From assembly GCF_041146795.1 (NCBI RefSeq), contig NC_135183.1, positions 16,372,840 to 16,436,839 on the forward strand: 64,000 nucleotides of DNA. The letters are read 5' to 3'. The notes beneath the pieces were generated by a model that was not told the DNA's origin, made no database searches, and worked only from the letters and a program-made list of their open reading frames with translations. A program made the translations under genes and the position numbers. Shown here piece by piece: positions 1-11,884 of this stretch (positions within the stretch are counted from its first letter, which is position 1; the number at the start of each line of letters is the position of its first letter). This DNA comes from Maylandia zebra (lineage: Eukaryota; Chordata; Actinopteri; Cichliformes; Cichlidae).

Positions 1-366
1 AATCAGTGCTATGATTCAACTTAAGTCACTGAACTCTGAAGTGGCCCCCTAAAGTGCCTTAAATAATTATAATGCCATGTGTTACAGGTTTGTGAAATGT
101 AGTCCCTAGGTAAGAGATTTTTGCCATTGAAAAGTCTACTTATTTCCCCTTAAATGGTGGCACGTTTGTAAAGAAAACGCATTTTGGGGTTGAACAGCAG
201 AGTTGAGTATGTGGATTGCACCCTTGAAAAAATTGCCAAATCTTCTTTGCCAATGCCAAACAGCTTATTCTGCTATTTACTTTTGTTCTGTCTCCATTGT
301 GTGTCTGCATTTAAATAAACCATACAAGTAACAGATTAAAAAAGCAGTCGTGTTTGTGGTAATGAA

Positions 367-448
367 TCATTTCAGTTCAATTCAATTTTTTTATATAGCA
401 CTAAATCACAGCAACAGTTCCCTCAACGCACTTTATATTGCAAGCTCC
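367..448 (-). repeat. Rex1-like LINE 3' tail fragment
   Basis: Read on the minus strand this stretch resembles the 3' end of Rex1-type fish LINEs: a segment about a cell-size GC tract, then a 'gatttggcgctata'-like motif and a tail of ATTGAA units. A better preserved plus-strand copy of the same tail is at 37,650-37,858. It lies in ephrin intron 1. Assignment is by recognition of the consensus and the internal similarity. Confidence 0.5.
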
Positions 449-559
449 ACAATAATACAAGATCTGTGATCATCAATATGTGATTTGTGACGGCTTGGGG
501 TTTTTTTGCAGCACAGTAGCTCTACATTGAATCATTAGTTTCTTTTAGTGATAAAGAAG

Positions 560-1110
560 AAGCAGTGTCTCTAGACTTTCCTTCAGTCTGCATAGATCCT
601 ATTCACTAAAAGCAAGAAAAGCCTGTAGCCTGAAATGCAAAACTAAGATCAACTGAAGGCTTTTCAGGACGTTTTTAGGACACCCTGATAGTAATGAACT
701 ACAGTAGTCCAGCCTAGAAGTAATAAATGCATGAGCTAGTTTTTAAGACAGGATGTTTCTAATTCTTGAGATGTTGACAAATTCAAGAAAGCAGTCTTAC
801 ATATTTGTTTAATACGTGTATATAAAGGACATATCCTGGTCAAAAACAATTCCAAGATTCCTCACAGTGTTACTGGAGGCCAGGGTAATGCTATCCACGG
901 TAAGCATCTGACTAGAAACTACATTTCTAAGATTTTTGGGGCAGAGTACAATAATCTCAGTTTTATCTTAATATAAAAGCAGAAAGTTAGAGGTTATTCA
1001 GGTCTTTATGTCTTTAAGACATTCATTCAGTTTAACTAGGTGCTGTTTTAATCTGGCTTCATGGATAGATAAAGTTAGGTGTCATCTGCATAGCAGTGAA
1101 AATCATATGA
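560..1110. repeat. Dispersed repeat relic, family not named
   Basis: This stretch resembles a sequence widely dispersed in teleost genomes (the part around 840-970, 'tactggaggccagggtaatg', is characteristic). I cannot assign it to a class. No open frame survives. It lies in intron 1 of the ephrin gene. Confidence 0.4.
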
Positions 1111-1119
1111 TCATATCGT

Positions 1120-2217
1120 ATCATATGCCCTAGGGGAGCATGTATAATGTAGACAGAGTAGACAAGGCGGAAGAATTAAATCTCCTCCTTGCATCACTGA
1201 ATCCAACAACAGTTTTTGGTGGATTTGCCATAAAACTGATCACCTGTGAAAAACCACAAAAAAAACCCTGAGGTCTCCACACTTCACTTGTCTCTTGTCT
1301 ATCTTTAATGGCATGGCAAAAAATGCATTGAGCCTTGTATTTCTCTAAACTACTTGCAGTAGGAAAAATTAATCCTAAGGCTCTCTTTGATACAGTCAAC
1401 AACATAATTTCTCCTCGAGAGTGCCTTGGGTGTCTCCCAGGACACTGATAGGGACCTAAACCTGGATGTTTTTTGGGGGTTTTTTTCAAGTTTTTATATT
1501 GGATACTGAAATAATGAAGCGTGAATGATTAGCAAATTAATTGGTTTGTTATTTGTTTAACAAAATATTTAATTTAAAAATGAAATATTACCTTTTTTTT
1601 TTTTTTAATTATTAATTAAAAAAAACTTGTTTGCTCACTGTTTAATAACAAAATGTTCTGATACAGTTATTAAAACTTTACTTTTAAATCCTCAGTAAAA
1701 GTATTTCGAGTATTCAAAATACTGTCCCTAAATATGTTGATTTTGAAATCTTCAGACTGTCCCCATTGTGTTACAGATTAAAGTTCGAAAACGCAAAGAC
1801 TAAAAAAAGAGTGGTCTGTTTTGTTTGTTGACTTGTTTATGGCAAATTTTACAAAAAAAAAATCACTTAACTATAACTCACAGTTTACTGAGCCTGATTT
1901 AGACAACCATTTCAATGTTTTTTTTATGTGTGTATGGAACAAACATTTGTAACTATTTAATACTGAACATCTAAAAGAATGTTCAGATTTTAAAATGCAA
2001 GCCCACAAAACAATCTCCAAAAGTTGATTAAATCAGTAAATAAACAAATAAAGTTTGCTGTCTAACTGAACGCTTAAATGAGGCTTGCAGGTTGTAGTTT
2101 CACCGTTACAGCTCTGTAAGTCACGTATTATTCATGTCACATAAACATGTATTCTGGATTCTGTGTTCTTATCTTCTTAAATAAAAAAGAAATGACCAAA
2201 TGTATTCTCTTCCTCAG
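1120..2217. other. AT-rich intron sequence, nothing recognised
   Basis: Intronic sequence upstream of the first visible ephrin exon. It contains A/T runs (for example around 1,590-1,625) and one short open frame (1,130-1,489, minus) without a recognisable domain. The ephrin signal-peptide exon was looked for here and not found. Confidence 0.5.
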
Positions 2218-5200
2218 GTTTTTTCAGGGTGATTACACAGTGGAGGTGGCAATCAATGACTACCTGGATATCTACTGTCCTCACTACGAGGCGACGGAGT
2301 CAGCCGTGCACATGGAGCATTATGTGTTGTACATGGTGAACTATGACGGATACATGTCCTGCGACCACCACAGAAAAGGTTTTAAACGCTGGGAATGTAA
2401 CAGACCACAGAGCCCCAATGGGCCACTCAAGTTCTCTGAGAAGTTTCAGCTCTTTACACCCTTTAGCCTGGGCTTCGAGTTCAGGCCAGGACATGAGTAC
2501 TACTATATCTGTGAGTACATAGCAGTGTACATACTGTCTGTTTTATATTGCTAAACTGAATATTACTACTTACCGTGTTATTAGGGTCAGGCTCGCTGTG
2601 CAAGCTAGATTGATTCCTGCTTGAAGTTGCCAATTTGAAACTATTTTGGAGTCTGAATTATTATTTTTCTGGTCAGATCAGCTGGAATGATTTACTATCA
2701 GTGACAGGAAGAATCAGCTGTTAGCTTTGGGGGAAAAAGGCAACTCTCAAAAATATTAATGTAGACACAGATTTTCCTTCCTGTCACACAAAGAATCATA
2801 CATCCAGTCTTAGTCATGTAACAGACTGGTTGCTACACTGAGTAAATCAGAGCTTCCCAAAGTGTGGGGCCCGCCCCCTAGGGGGGGCACAGAGCCATTG
2901 CAGGGGGGGCGAGGTATGAAAAGGGGAAGGAAAAAAAAAAAGGCTTGGACACTGCTAGCACGGGGCGCCCACACAAACGCAAAGCAGCAGATGAAGCATC
3001 GCTGAATATGTTTGCAAACCAACTTCATTCTAAGCCAAAGACTAGAAAATATGGTGAAGCATGTCTGCCCTTTGGCTTCACCTGCACAAGTGCCGAGGTA
3101 GGTCTCCTCATCAGAACTGGTTTTCCCTTCGTCAGGAGCACGCGCTGGGCTCTCCAAATCACGGGACAACCGTATCCCACATTCTTGATCTTTAGTTCAC
3201 AAACACTTGTTGTAATGACTAACTACTCCTGACATTTTGGAGATGTTAGCTCTTTATACAGTAAAGTTACAGCAGGATACAAATAACATCAGGCTCATCC
3301 TGCCACAATTTGTTCCCCCTGTCTAAATCACAGACAAACAGTATCCCACAGTTTTTCATGTTTTTGAACCTATTTTGCACAGAGAGGCATTTTTTGATTT
3401 GATTGCAATGTTGAAAATTATTACACAGGAAAAAAACAACTACACGCAAAATAATCACACCGTGACGCCTCTGCCTTTCTAAATAGAGGGACAGTAACTG
3501 CGTGTGTATATGTAAGGTGTAAAACCTGAAGATAGTCATATTAACAGTATTTTGTCTCTATCTGCCATTCTGCAATTCATCTCATGTAAACAATAACGTA
3601 GCGCACAGCGTAATGTGAAAAAAAGGCACATACCTTTGACGTTGCGTGACGAACTCTGTGTTCCTCGTCCACACATAAACGCAAAAAAGGAGTTTTAAGA
3701 AATCTCAGTTTTCGGTGATTCGAAATGCCGTTTACGTGTGGACGAAACAGCTGCGTTTTCAAAAATACCCGTGTAGGTGTGGACGTAGCATAAAAGAGTA
3801 GTTTATTTTATTACTACCTGTAATTTATTGCAGATTACTTTTATTTGCTTAATTATTTACTAAATGTTTGAGGTGTGAAATAAACACCTTTAGCTCTTCA
3901 TTAAACAAGAGCTCAGGAACATGTAACAATCTAGGCCAACATTTCCTTTAGCTGGATAAGATGGAGGTCTCAGAGATAGTCTAGAGATACAGTGGGGTTA
4001 TTCTTAATTGCCAGTGTTGGTGTCGATACTATCAATGTTTGGATTGATCTGCCCACCTCTACTTTGTAGTGGCTGAGGCAACATGCTAGTAATGTTACTG
4101 CTGACACACTTCCAACAGTGCAGCCACACTAATAGTAATAAAAATACTATTTTTTTTTATTTTTTATTTTTAGAAAAGAATAAAACTAAATCTATAGCGG
4201 AGTAAATATCCTAAACATATGACCTTACCTAAAAATAAATTGCCTTTATGTTGTGGCAGCAGACCAATGTCAACAAGCTAGTTTTTTCCCACATGTTGCA
4301 TTACCTTGTGTAATTGCACTACCACTTACTACAGACATTGGTGAAAGTTTGTAATGGTCTGTTAATTTAGGTTTGAAACTATACAAACAATCTTAACTGA
4401 CATTATATTTGATTATAAATAATTTGATTATGACATCATTTGATGTTAGCTAACATTAGCTAACTGAGCCTTACGTATGTTTCATGTTGCTCGATAACCA
4501 GCCGACATACCAGTAAAAAAAAGTTTAGTTTTCAGATTGAAAAAAGCAAAATCCCTCCATGGAAAGGTTGTTGTCACACTACACCACACACACACCATTA
4601 GCTCTATGACGCCTCCATATTCAACATTAGGAAAACTCAGCGGATACAATTTCCACTACTGGGCAGGGTTACAACAATGCAAATAAATAATCCACACAAG
4701 CACTTTGTAAATAGTTCAACAATCTTAGAACAATTTTTGTGATGTATTGCTTCTGCTTGTGGGATTGCTCAAAAGCCAAATAAAACCCAGAATGACAACA
4801 GAAAAGCTTTAAAAAGGAATTAATATACTCTGGAATGGTGGTGCTCTGCTCTCCAGTGCTGCAACACTTGTAACCAGAATATCATGGAAAGGTCATCTTA
4901 AGAAAACCTTTTCTCTATTGTCACTGGAGAATTCAGCATGAGAGGTTTGCAAATAAACATCTAAACAAAGCAGTTTCCTTTGGAAACAAGTACTTCAAAG
5001 TTAAAATATCAAAAGTATTTAGAATCTGCACATGCCAACGAGATTGACCAAAAACGTTTTCATGACCTATGACTGGAGAAGCCCCTGGGGGATTTGGAGC
5101 AGTCTTCTTACTAACCAAATCTGGGGTAAAATGTTTGTAGTTTACCTCATGACCATAAATTCTCCATGATTTTCTATGGCCTTTGTTTCCTTTGTAGCAT

Positions 5201-6921
5201 CACCGCATCCAAACTTGGGTAGGAAGCCTTGTCTGAAGCTAAAAATCTACGTCAAGCCAACAAGTAAGTTTCTTTCCTTTTTTCTATTTCATATTGTTGT
5301 ATAATTTTACACCTCTTCTCCCTGATTTGACTATGAAAGTAAAGAGATTTCTCGATTACAATCACAACACACCATTGAGTTATTAGAAAATATTACTGAA
5401 GTACTACTTGAACTCAGTGGAATATTAACCGAACTCAAGTTTCATATTTAAAATGCAACATGTACACAAGCTCACTAAGCTGCTATTCTTTCCTCTAAAG
5501 CTCAAGATGTGAAACAATTTAAAGTGCTTTAAATTCTGAAATTGTGGGGGGTAGGGGTCGTAACAGGGACTACGCTACGTCGGACTGGACCAGCTACAGG
5601 GGCCTGGCTAGCTACGGGTTTTTCAAGGGTGCAAAGCCTGCTCTCCAACTTATTGATCCTGGCCTCCAGAGCTGCAAACAGACTACATTTATTACAAGTA
5701 TCGTTGTCACTAAGTATCGTTGTCAGAGAAGTAACGAAATATCTGACACAATGAGCAGGGAAGTGCAGGAGGGACAGGTGAAGAGGCACAGGGAGTAAAT
5801 ACTGTCAATATAATTAGTGAGTGAATCAATAGTGAGTGAGTGAGCACTTTGGATATTGCATATGAAGATTACACTATGAAATAAGACCTTATGTATAAAT
5901 TTTTAATCAAATTGGCTACACAGATAAGCTACACAAAAACAGCACTGTGCCTTGTAACAGGAACAGAAAGTGATACTCTACCAACACCAAGGCATATAGA
6001 GCCGAAACCAAACAAGGAAGTGCTTAACTACCTGGTATAACTCAAATGTGCATCTTAAAGCAAATAATCTGTAAGGTGGAGAGGAAAGGCCATCTCACTA
6101 ATTAGGAAAATCTTGATTTGGAAAAAGCGTTAATTTCTCTGTTTTTGAAAATGCCCTCCATAAAACTACAGCATCTTACCATTCATCAGTGGAAAACAAA
6201 TAAGAGCCCCAGGTTTCTCTTCAAAGTGAGAGCTCTGATGAGCCAAACATTCCTTTGATCTGAACTAGTAATGACTTTATGAATTTCTTCACAAAAAATG
6301 TAATTATTAGAGAAAAAAAAAAAATCAGGGCCATCTCATATATATATTATTATATACAGTAACTTTCAAAACTACTGATTTATTTTTTTCAGTATTTACT
6401 TTATCCAAACAATCAGTGTGTCTATTACACTCCAGTCCTACAAAACCACTCAAAGACGCCCTAATTAAGGCTTTGATCTTAAATATAATCAGTCTTTTGC
6501 TATCAATGGGCTGAACACAACAGGCCTTTAATGTGCCAGTAATTAACCCCTTACTTAAAAAGCTATCACTTCACCTAGCTTCTCTAAGCTAATTATAGGC
6601 TAATCTCTAACATTTCTTTTATCTAAAAATAATTGAAAGAGTAATTGTACAACAGCTAGACTGGACAGGCCCCGTCCCCACCCTGATGTACAAAAATTGG
6701 ATGGATGGAGGTCTGTGAATAAATTAAAACATTTTGTGATATGTTTACTTGCAGCTCATATTAATTAATGTTGTTCTGATGTTAACTCATTTTCAGATGA
6801 TTCAGTGTACGACTCTGCGGAGCCCTTCCTGACTGACGATACCACTGGTGGCTGCAGCCTTGCTTTGCCGTCTGCCATGTTGCTCACCCTCCTTCTCATA
6901 CTCCTCATCTCCTATTCATAG
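2218..6921 (+). CDS. efna2: Ephrin-A, best match ephrin-A2 (5' exon missing)
   Basis: Ephrin-A proteins are GPI-anchored ligands of Eph receptor tyrosine kinases and act at the cell surface in axon guidance and boundary formation. Three exons are visible: 2,218-2,510 (293 bp), 5,198-5,263 (66 bp) and 6,797-6,921 (stop TAG at 6,919), all with AG/GT borders and compatible phases. The 293-bp and 66-bp sizes match ephrin-A genes. The first exon carries most of the receptor-binding domain, with [30 protein letters not shown] and [18 protein letters not shown]. The last exon has an acidic stretch, then a hydrophobic tail ([16 protein letters not shown]) that ends the protein, as expected for a GPI signal. 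The C-terminal pattern PTN-x-(S/T)-x-Y-(D/E)-x(2)-EP and the following GGC favour ephrin-A2 over A3 or A5. The signal-peptide exon lies before position 1. Whether it is the a or b paralogue cannot be told. Confidence 0.88.
2848..3200 (+). pseudogene. hAT transposon relic, ZBED5-like N-terminal fragment
   Basis: The stretch starts with a 'cttcccaaagtgtggggc' end typical of one hAT family (around 2,850-2,890). It then encodes a fragment with [17 protein letters not shown], which resembles the start of ZBED5-type hAT transposases (usually KYxExYLxFGFT). Frames are broken soon after and the DDE and dimerisation regions are absent. It lies in ephrin intron 2 (2,511-5,197). The target duplication was not resolved. 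Confidence 0.55.
3560..3795. repeat. Probable DNA-transposon fragment
   Basis: A stretch with repeated 'tgtggacga'/'cgtccacac' words and 'aacgcaaaaaaggagtttt' resembles a dispersed fish repeat. Its ends and class were not determined. Confidence 0.3.
3800..5197. other. Ephrin intron 2, nothing recognised
   Basis: AT-rich intronic sequence up to the acceptor at 5,196-5,197. Several short open frames are present, but none has domain content or splice support. Confidence 0.5.
5527..5810 (-). pseudogene. Possible retroelement ORF fragment with coiled-coil stretch
   Basis: On the minus strand an 86-residue frame contains [18 protein letters not shown], a two-cysteine pair followed by heptad-like leucines, then a Pro/Val/Ala-rich segment. 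It looks like the N-terminal part of a retroelement gag- or ORF1-like protein. It lies in ephrin intron 3 and has no intact continuation. The family is not certain and chance coding cannot be excluded. Confidence 0.35.
6395..6720 (+). mobile_element. LINE reverse-transcriptase relic with short tail
   Basis: Broken frames around 6,540-6,655 read like the 'KPLLKK...S..NYRPIS...KIIE' region of a Rex1/CR1-group reverse transcriptase (fragments [14 protein letters not shown] and [12 protein letters not shown]). The stretch ends with 'ggatggatgga' at about 6,700, a tail seen on many fish retroposons. It lies just before the last ephrin exon. Confidence 0.45.
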
Positions 6922-7210
6922 CAGCTTTCTGAGTCAGACCAAGCACCGCCCCATCGCCGCTACCACTCTGAAGAAAACTTGATGAAGGAAACTAATGTAG
7001 CTTCCTCTTACTGAACTTTGGCCTTTACCTCAATAATACTCAAAGGCTCGAACAATCAGAGGAGGCAAGAACAGTGGTGGGGGGAGCTTGAGGCTGCATA
7101 TCAACTCTGTGTGGAATTTCTGGGATCATCCCTGCTCTTCTTTTAATGTTTCTGTCAAGCTGTCATATAAAATTGTGTTACAGATCCACAAGTCAAGACA
7201 TTAAAGGATC
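6922..7210 (+). other. efna2: Probable efna2 3' UTR
   Basis: Sequence after the TAG stop has no further coding exon. A possible ATTAAA polyadenylation signal is at about 7,200-7,205. The true transcript end is unknown. Confidence 0.4.
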
Positions 7211-7720
7211 TCATGTTAACATTTCCAGGTTCCATCTCTGAATATTGGTGCATAATGCTTTATTTTTAAAAACTGTGAGGATGATTTATTGTATTTACAT
7301 CCAACAGCCGCTTCCTGAGTTTTAGACATTGACTGAGATTTATATCCTGCTTAAGACACTAGAGATCTTGTCCTGGTGCATGGTCAATAGTCCAAGTAAA
7401 TACAAGGTCATAATGACCAAAACTAGCAATATTGCCTTACAATGAGCCATGACCTCAGTTTCACAATCAACCATTGATCAGTGGCATAAGTATCAATCAC
7501 AGCTAGCTAGGAAAAGGCTGCGAAGAGAGCAATACAAGATGGTGAAAGATGTGCTCTTAGGTCTCTTCCTCAGTTGAGCAATGGTCGCTCACTTTTCACT
7601 TTTCAATGTCCTTGACTACCTGCTCAAGTCTTCCTCTTTGTCCAGGATGTGCTTATCCTAGTCTGTCTAGTTCAATGAAACTGTGCACCTACCCTTGTTG
7701 CCACAATGGTGATTCTATCT
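7211..7720. other. Intergenic, nothing recognised
   Basis: No open frame with domain content and no terminal inverted repeat was seen. Confidence 0.4.
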
Positions 7721-8040
7721 TTACAGAATAACACGTGTGTCTTCCTCTTCTTCATGCTTGTATTGGATGTTGGGGGCTTTGCATTTCTGAGGCAGGCTGC
7801 AACTTTCATCTGAAGTTGCCAACCACAAAAATTGTTTCACGATGCATATTTTATCCCTGTTATTAGTTACACTAGCTGGATTTGTCTTGCCGTGAAAGCT
7901 CAACTCTTTCTTAAGAATGGCTTTCCCTGCTTGAGAGAGTTGTCTGTCAGATACATTCATCACCCACTAGTCAAAGTGCTTGGTGTGAATTTAGCATACA
8001 TCTGTCCGTTTCCACCATGCAGCAAGTAGCTCAGACTTCT
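7721..8040 (-). pseudogene. Penelope-like retroelement fragment
   Basis: The minus-strand frame contains MNVSDRQLSQAGKAILKKEL, which resembles the 'VxNLSxxxLxxxExxLLxKGL' block that precedes the reverse transcriptase in Neptune-type Penelope-like elements. The relic at 16.3-18.3 kb has a comparable block (VVNLSKEFHPSTPQL). Nothing after it is intact. Confidence 0.4.
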
Positions 8041-8444
8041 GCTGTCTCATCTGTGACTATTCATGCTGTTCTCATCTAGAAGCTATCGGTTCCTGGGTTT
8101 TTGCCTATTGTGCCTAACTTTTATATGAATGAAATGGAGAAGAGCTCTGATATCCTATCTTGGAACACAGCTGAGCCTTTGGTCCAGATATAAATGACAA
8201 TCTGGTGGACAAACACATCAAGTTCATCAGTCTAGATATAAAAACGTTACAGGCAATCATTGTCAGACTGTGAAATTACTAATCCATACCCATGCATACC
8301 GATCAGTAGTACAAGTTTGACTTTGTTTATCCGCATGACCACAATGTGGGTGTCATCAGGACAGTACAACAGAGCAAACATTTTCCCATACACACAGTGG
8401 CCAGGGAAGCTGAAGAACATCATAACAAAGAGACCCTGCATAGA

Positions 8445-8500
8445 TTTGTTTTTTGTGATTTGGTGCTATGGAATAAAATATAACTGAATTGATTGTCCCA
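8445..8500 (+). repeat. Rex1-like LINE tail scrap
   Basis: The run from 'ttttgtgatttggtgctatgg' into 'aaaatataactgaattga' matches the terminal part of the Rex1-like tail also found at 37,800-37,858. Confidence 0.45.
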
Positions 8501-8762
8501 GTGGAGCATTTGTCAAAGCTGGCAACATGCTGACCAAACAAAAACCACTGATGAACTGGTGTTTGTTAGGATTGGACAGCTTTTCTTCTTATTTATTTAT
8601 TTATTTATTTTCACCATTGTGAAATCAAACTCTAAAACATAATACACCAAAAACGAAACAACCATTGCTGAACCAAGGAGGGGGCATAAGAGTATGTCTT
8701 TCACCATGTTAAAACGCTGTGATTGCAGCAATTTCCCAGCTCTGTGATAGTACTCGTCTGCT

Positions 8763-8960
8763 TTGATCAGTGGTAATGGCAGTTTTCATATTAATGGTGG
8801 TACTTGTTTTTGTCATGTAACTGCACTGTTTAAAGGTTGGGGAAGCCTACAGTTAGCGCAGACTGAAGAAGTCATTTGTGTTGCAAGGTTTCTTCCACTG
8901 AAAACCATGTGTAGAGATCAAAAGAATAAAGTTCCTGGCACTAAATATCTTAATATCTTG
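8763..8960 (+). repeat. Repeat shared with 13.8-14.1 kb, possibly Penelope-derived
   Basis: The order 'ggttggggaa.cctacagt...gactgaagaagt...tccactgaaaac' is the same as at about 13,975-14,065, so both are copies of one dispersed repeat. Similar 'actgaagaagt...actgaaaac' segments occur at the 3' ends of some Penelope-like elements; that assignment is an inference. Confidence 0.4.
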
Positions 8961-9039
8961 CTGTGCAAGTGGTTTCAAGCTAAAGTTGATAATTGAAGGA
9001 TTTTAGACAAGACACTGGATAAAAATCTTGGCAATATAG

Positions 9040-9735
9040 GTAACTTTCTTATTATTTAAATGAATACTTTCATCTGTAATTAAAGTCATGGTATTGGTTA
9101 CAGACAGGCCCCTTATTTTCCCAGTAAACTCCCAAAAACCAAGCTATTAACTTAGCTGTAAATTATTAGTGTATTTGCAACAATGACCCAGACAATTACT
9201 AACTACAAACTGTAAAAGAAATTGTTTAAGTGGTGATAACTACACTGTGAAGTATTGGCTTGTTATATTTAATGCAATTACATTTTTTTTTGTTGGGACA
9301 GTATGCAATTTTACCTTCCCTGCGAGCAGCACCATGTGACAGCAGGGAAGACAGAATCCCTTTAAAGTAGAAGAGCAGTCTTGCAAAAGCTAGATATAGG
9401 GAGGGGCAGCTTTCTGCCATAACTTTATCTTTCAAGAAAAGTGTACATTTATTATGAAAACTTACTGTGAAGTAACGTTAGATAGGGACTCATTTTCAGG
9501 AACGTATATGAGCAAAATAAGTTACCTTAAAATCAACCAAAATGTTATTGTATTTTTTCTACTGTTCTAGGCAGCTGTTGGTTTCTGCACTTGTTGGTAA
9601 CAAAATTAAACATATTATGTAACAGATTTACACATTTTAATTTCTGTGTTAAAATGTACAACTGCAGGTACAGTATGGAACATTTCCAAAATAAAATGCT
9701 CAAGAAATTACTAGACTAGTGGTACATATCTAAAA
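9040..9735. other. Intergenic, nothing recognised
   Basis: AT-rich sequence without recognisable coding or repeat structure. Confidence 0.4.
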
Positions 9736-9739
9736 TTAG

Positions 9740-10415
9740 AAACATTCTTTCTCAGAGTGATGCTGAAAGTCACGTTTATCACTTCTGTGCTGGACTACTG
9801 TAATTATCAGCATTTCCTAAAAACTCCCTGAGGAGCTTTTAGTTGATCCAAAATGCTACAGCAAGAGTACTGACAGGGACTAGACAGAGAGGGTATTTCG
9901 CCCATACTGGCTGCTCTTCATTGGCTCCCTGTTAAATCCAGAATCAAATTTAAAATCCTTCTCATCACATACAAGGTCTTGTATAATTAGTCCCCATTTT
10001 ATTTTAAAGAGCTTTACAGGACTATATCACCCCAGCAGAGCACTTCACTCTCAGACTGTGGGCTTATTTGTAGTTCCCAGGTGCTTGCTCATAGGCGGTT
10101 GACTGATTGTTGGGTTTATTCTGGGGTTGGTTATTGTTATTCTAGGGCAGGGGTGTCGAACTCCAGGCCTCGAGGGCCGGTGTCCCGCAGGTTTTAGATA
10201 TCACCCCGTTTCAACACACCTGAATCAAATTATTAGTTCATTAACAGGCTTCTGGAGAACTTCAAGACATGTTGAGGTGATAATTTAGCCATTTAAATCA
10301 GCTGTGTTGGATCAAGGACACATCTAAAACATGCAGGACACCGGCCCTCGAGGCCTGGAGTTCGACACCTGTGTTCTAGGGTCTTTACCTTACAATATAT
10401 TACAACAAATTTATT
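9740..10415 (+). mobile_element. 5'-truncated Rex1-like LINE, split by a MITE
   Basis: The region from 9,750 reads like the C-terminal end of a LINE reverse transcriptase, with 'ttcattggctccctgttaaatccag' giving the LHWLPVKSRI block in a broken frame. It is followed by the Rex1 3' UTR words 'gtgcttgctcatagg' and 'gattgttgggttt'. The tail 'tcttaccttacaata' resumes after a 226-bp insertion (10,148-10,373). No open frame survives. Confidence 0.6.
10148..10373. mobile_element. hAT miniature element with exact 8-bp duplication
   Basis: A 226-bp element with terminal inverted repeats: 'caggggtgtcgaactccagg' at the left, and the reverse complement of the right end reads 'cacaggtgtcgaactccagg'. The similarity continues through 'cctcgagggccgg'. 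It is flanked by TTCTAGGG at 10,140-10,147 and 10,374-10,381, an exact 8-bp target duplication as made by hAT transposases. It has no coding capacity. Its ends resemble those of the MITEs at 38.7 and 44.5 kb. Confidence 0.88.
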
Positions 10416-10426
10416 AAAGACATATA

Positions 10427-11876
10427 TACACTACCAGTCAAAAGTTTGGACACACCTTGTCATTTAATGGTTTTTCTTTATTTTTGCAAACACATACTGA
10501 AGACATCTATTATATGAGTCAAGCTATATGGAATTATGCAGCAACGAAAAAAGGATAAATAACTTTATACATATCTTATGTTTTAGAATTCTGAAAGTAG
10601 CTACCATTTGCTTTGCTGACAGGGCTGCGATAACCTGAAATGGTTGAAATGAAATGGACCATCAGTTGTGCTGTGCAGAAGTCAGGTTGGCACAGAGCTG
10701 ACAGCCCTAATTTGACAACTGTTAGAATTCATATGGCAAGGACTAGTAAAGAGAAACAACAGTTCATCATTACTTTAAGAACTGACAGTCCGTCAGTCTG
10801 GAAAATTTTGAATGTGTTCCCAAGTGCAGTCACAAAAACCATCAAGCACTATGATGAAACTGGCTCACATGTGGACCGCCTCAGGAAAGGAAGACAAAGA
10901 GTCACCTCTGCTGCTGAGGATAAATATATCCAAGTCACCAGCTTCAAAAATCACAAGTTAACAGCACCTCAGATTAGAGCCCAGATAAATGCCACACAGA
11001 GTTCGAGTACCAGACACATCTCTACATCAACTGTTCAGAGGAGACTGCATGAATCTGCTATTTGCCCTTTATGGTCAAATAGCTGCTAAAAAGCCACTAC
11101 TAAGGAAAAGCACCAAGCAAAAGAGAGTTGTTTGGGCCAATACAAGGAATGGACATTAGACCAGTGGAAATCTCTGCTTTGGTCTGATGAGTCCAAATTT
11201 GAGATGTTTGGTTCCACCCTCCCTATCTTTGTGCAATGCAGAAAAGGTGAACTGATGGTCTCTACATGCATGGTTCCCACCATGAAGCATGGAGGAGGAG
11301 GTGTGGTGGTGTAGGAGTGCTTTGCTGGTTGAGGATTTATTCAAAACTGAAGGCACACTGAACCAGTATGGCTACCACAGCATCCTCCAGTGACATACCA
11401 TCCCATCCAGTTTTTGTTTAGTTGGACCATCATTTATTTTTCAACATGACAGTGACCCCAAACACACCTCCAGGCTGTGTAAGGCCTCTCTGACCAAGAA
11501 GGAGAGTGATGGAGTGCTGCGCCAGATGGCCTGGCCTCCGCAGTCACCTGACCTAAACGCAGTTGAGATGGTTTGTGATAAGATGGACTGCAGAGTGAAG
11601 GCAAAGGGGCTAACAAGTGCTCAGCATCTCTGTGAACTCCTTCAAGACTGTTGGAAAACCATTTCAGGTGACTTCCTCATGAAGAGTGGCTATTTTTAAG
11701 AATCTAAAATATAAAACATGTTTTGAGTTATTTCACACTTTTTTGTTTACTACATAATTTCATGTATTCACTGATAGTTTTGATGCCTTCAGTGAGAATC
11801 TACAAAGTAAATAAACATGATAATAAAGAAAAAACATTAAATGTGAAGATGTGTCTAAACTTTTGACTGGTAGTTT
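10427..11876 (+). mobile_element. Tc1-like DNA transposon, inactive
   Basis: The left end at 10,429 reads 'cactaccagtcaaaagtttg' preceded by TA. The right end near 11,875 is its inverted copy ('cttttgactggtagt') with terminal changes, so the right TA is blurred. The 1.45-kb length is normal for a Tc1 element carrying one transposase gene. It sits immediately after the Rex1-like tail. Confidence 0.85.
10730..11699 (+). pseudogene. Tc1 transposase pseudogene
   Basis: The N-terminal helix-turn-helix region (ARTSKEKQQFII, then KTIKHYDETGSHVDRLRKGR) is open from about 10,732 to 11,087 and then stops. The catalytic region follows in other frames: LWSDESKFEMFG (first Asp, about 11,180), HDSDPKHTS (second Asp, about 11,445) and SPDLNAVEMV (Glu, about 11,555). 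All three DDE residues can be read, but they are separated by indels and stops, for example the TAG near 11,312. No functional enzyme is expected. Confidence 0.8.
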
Positions 11877-11884
11877 ATTTACAC

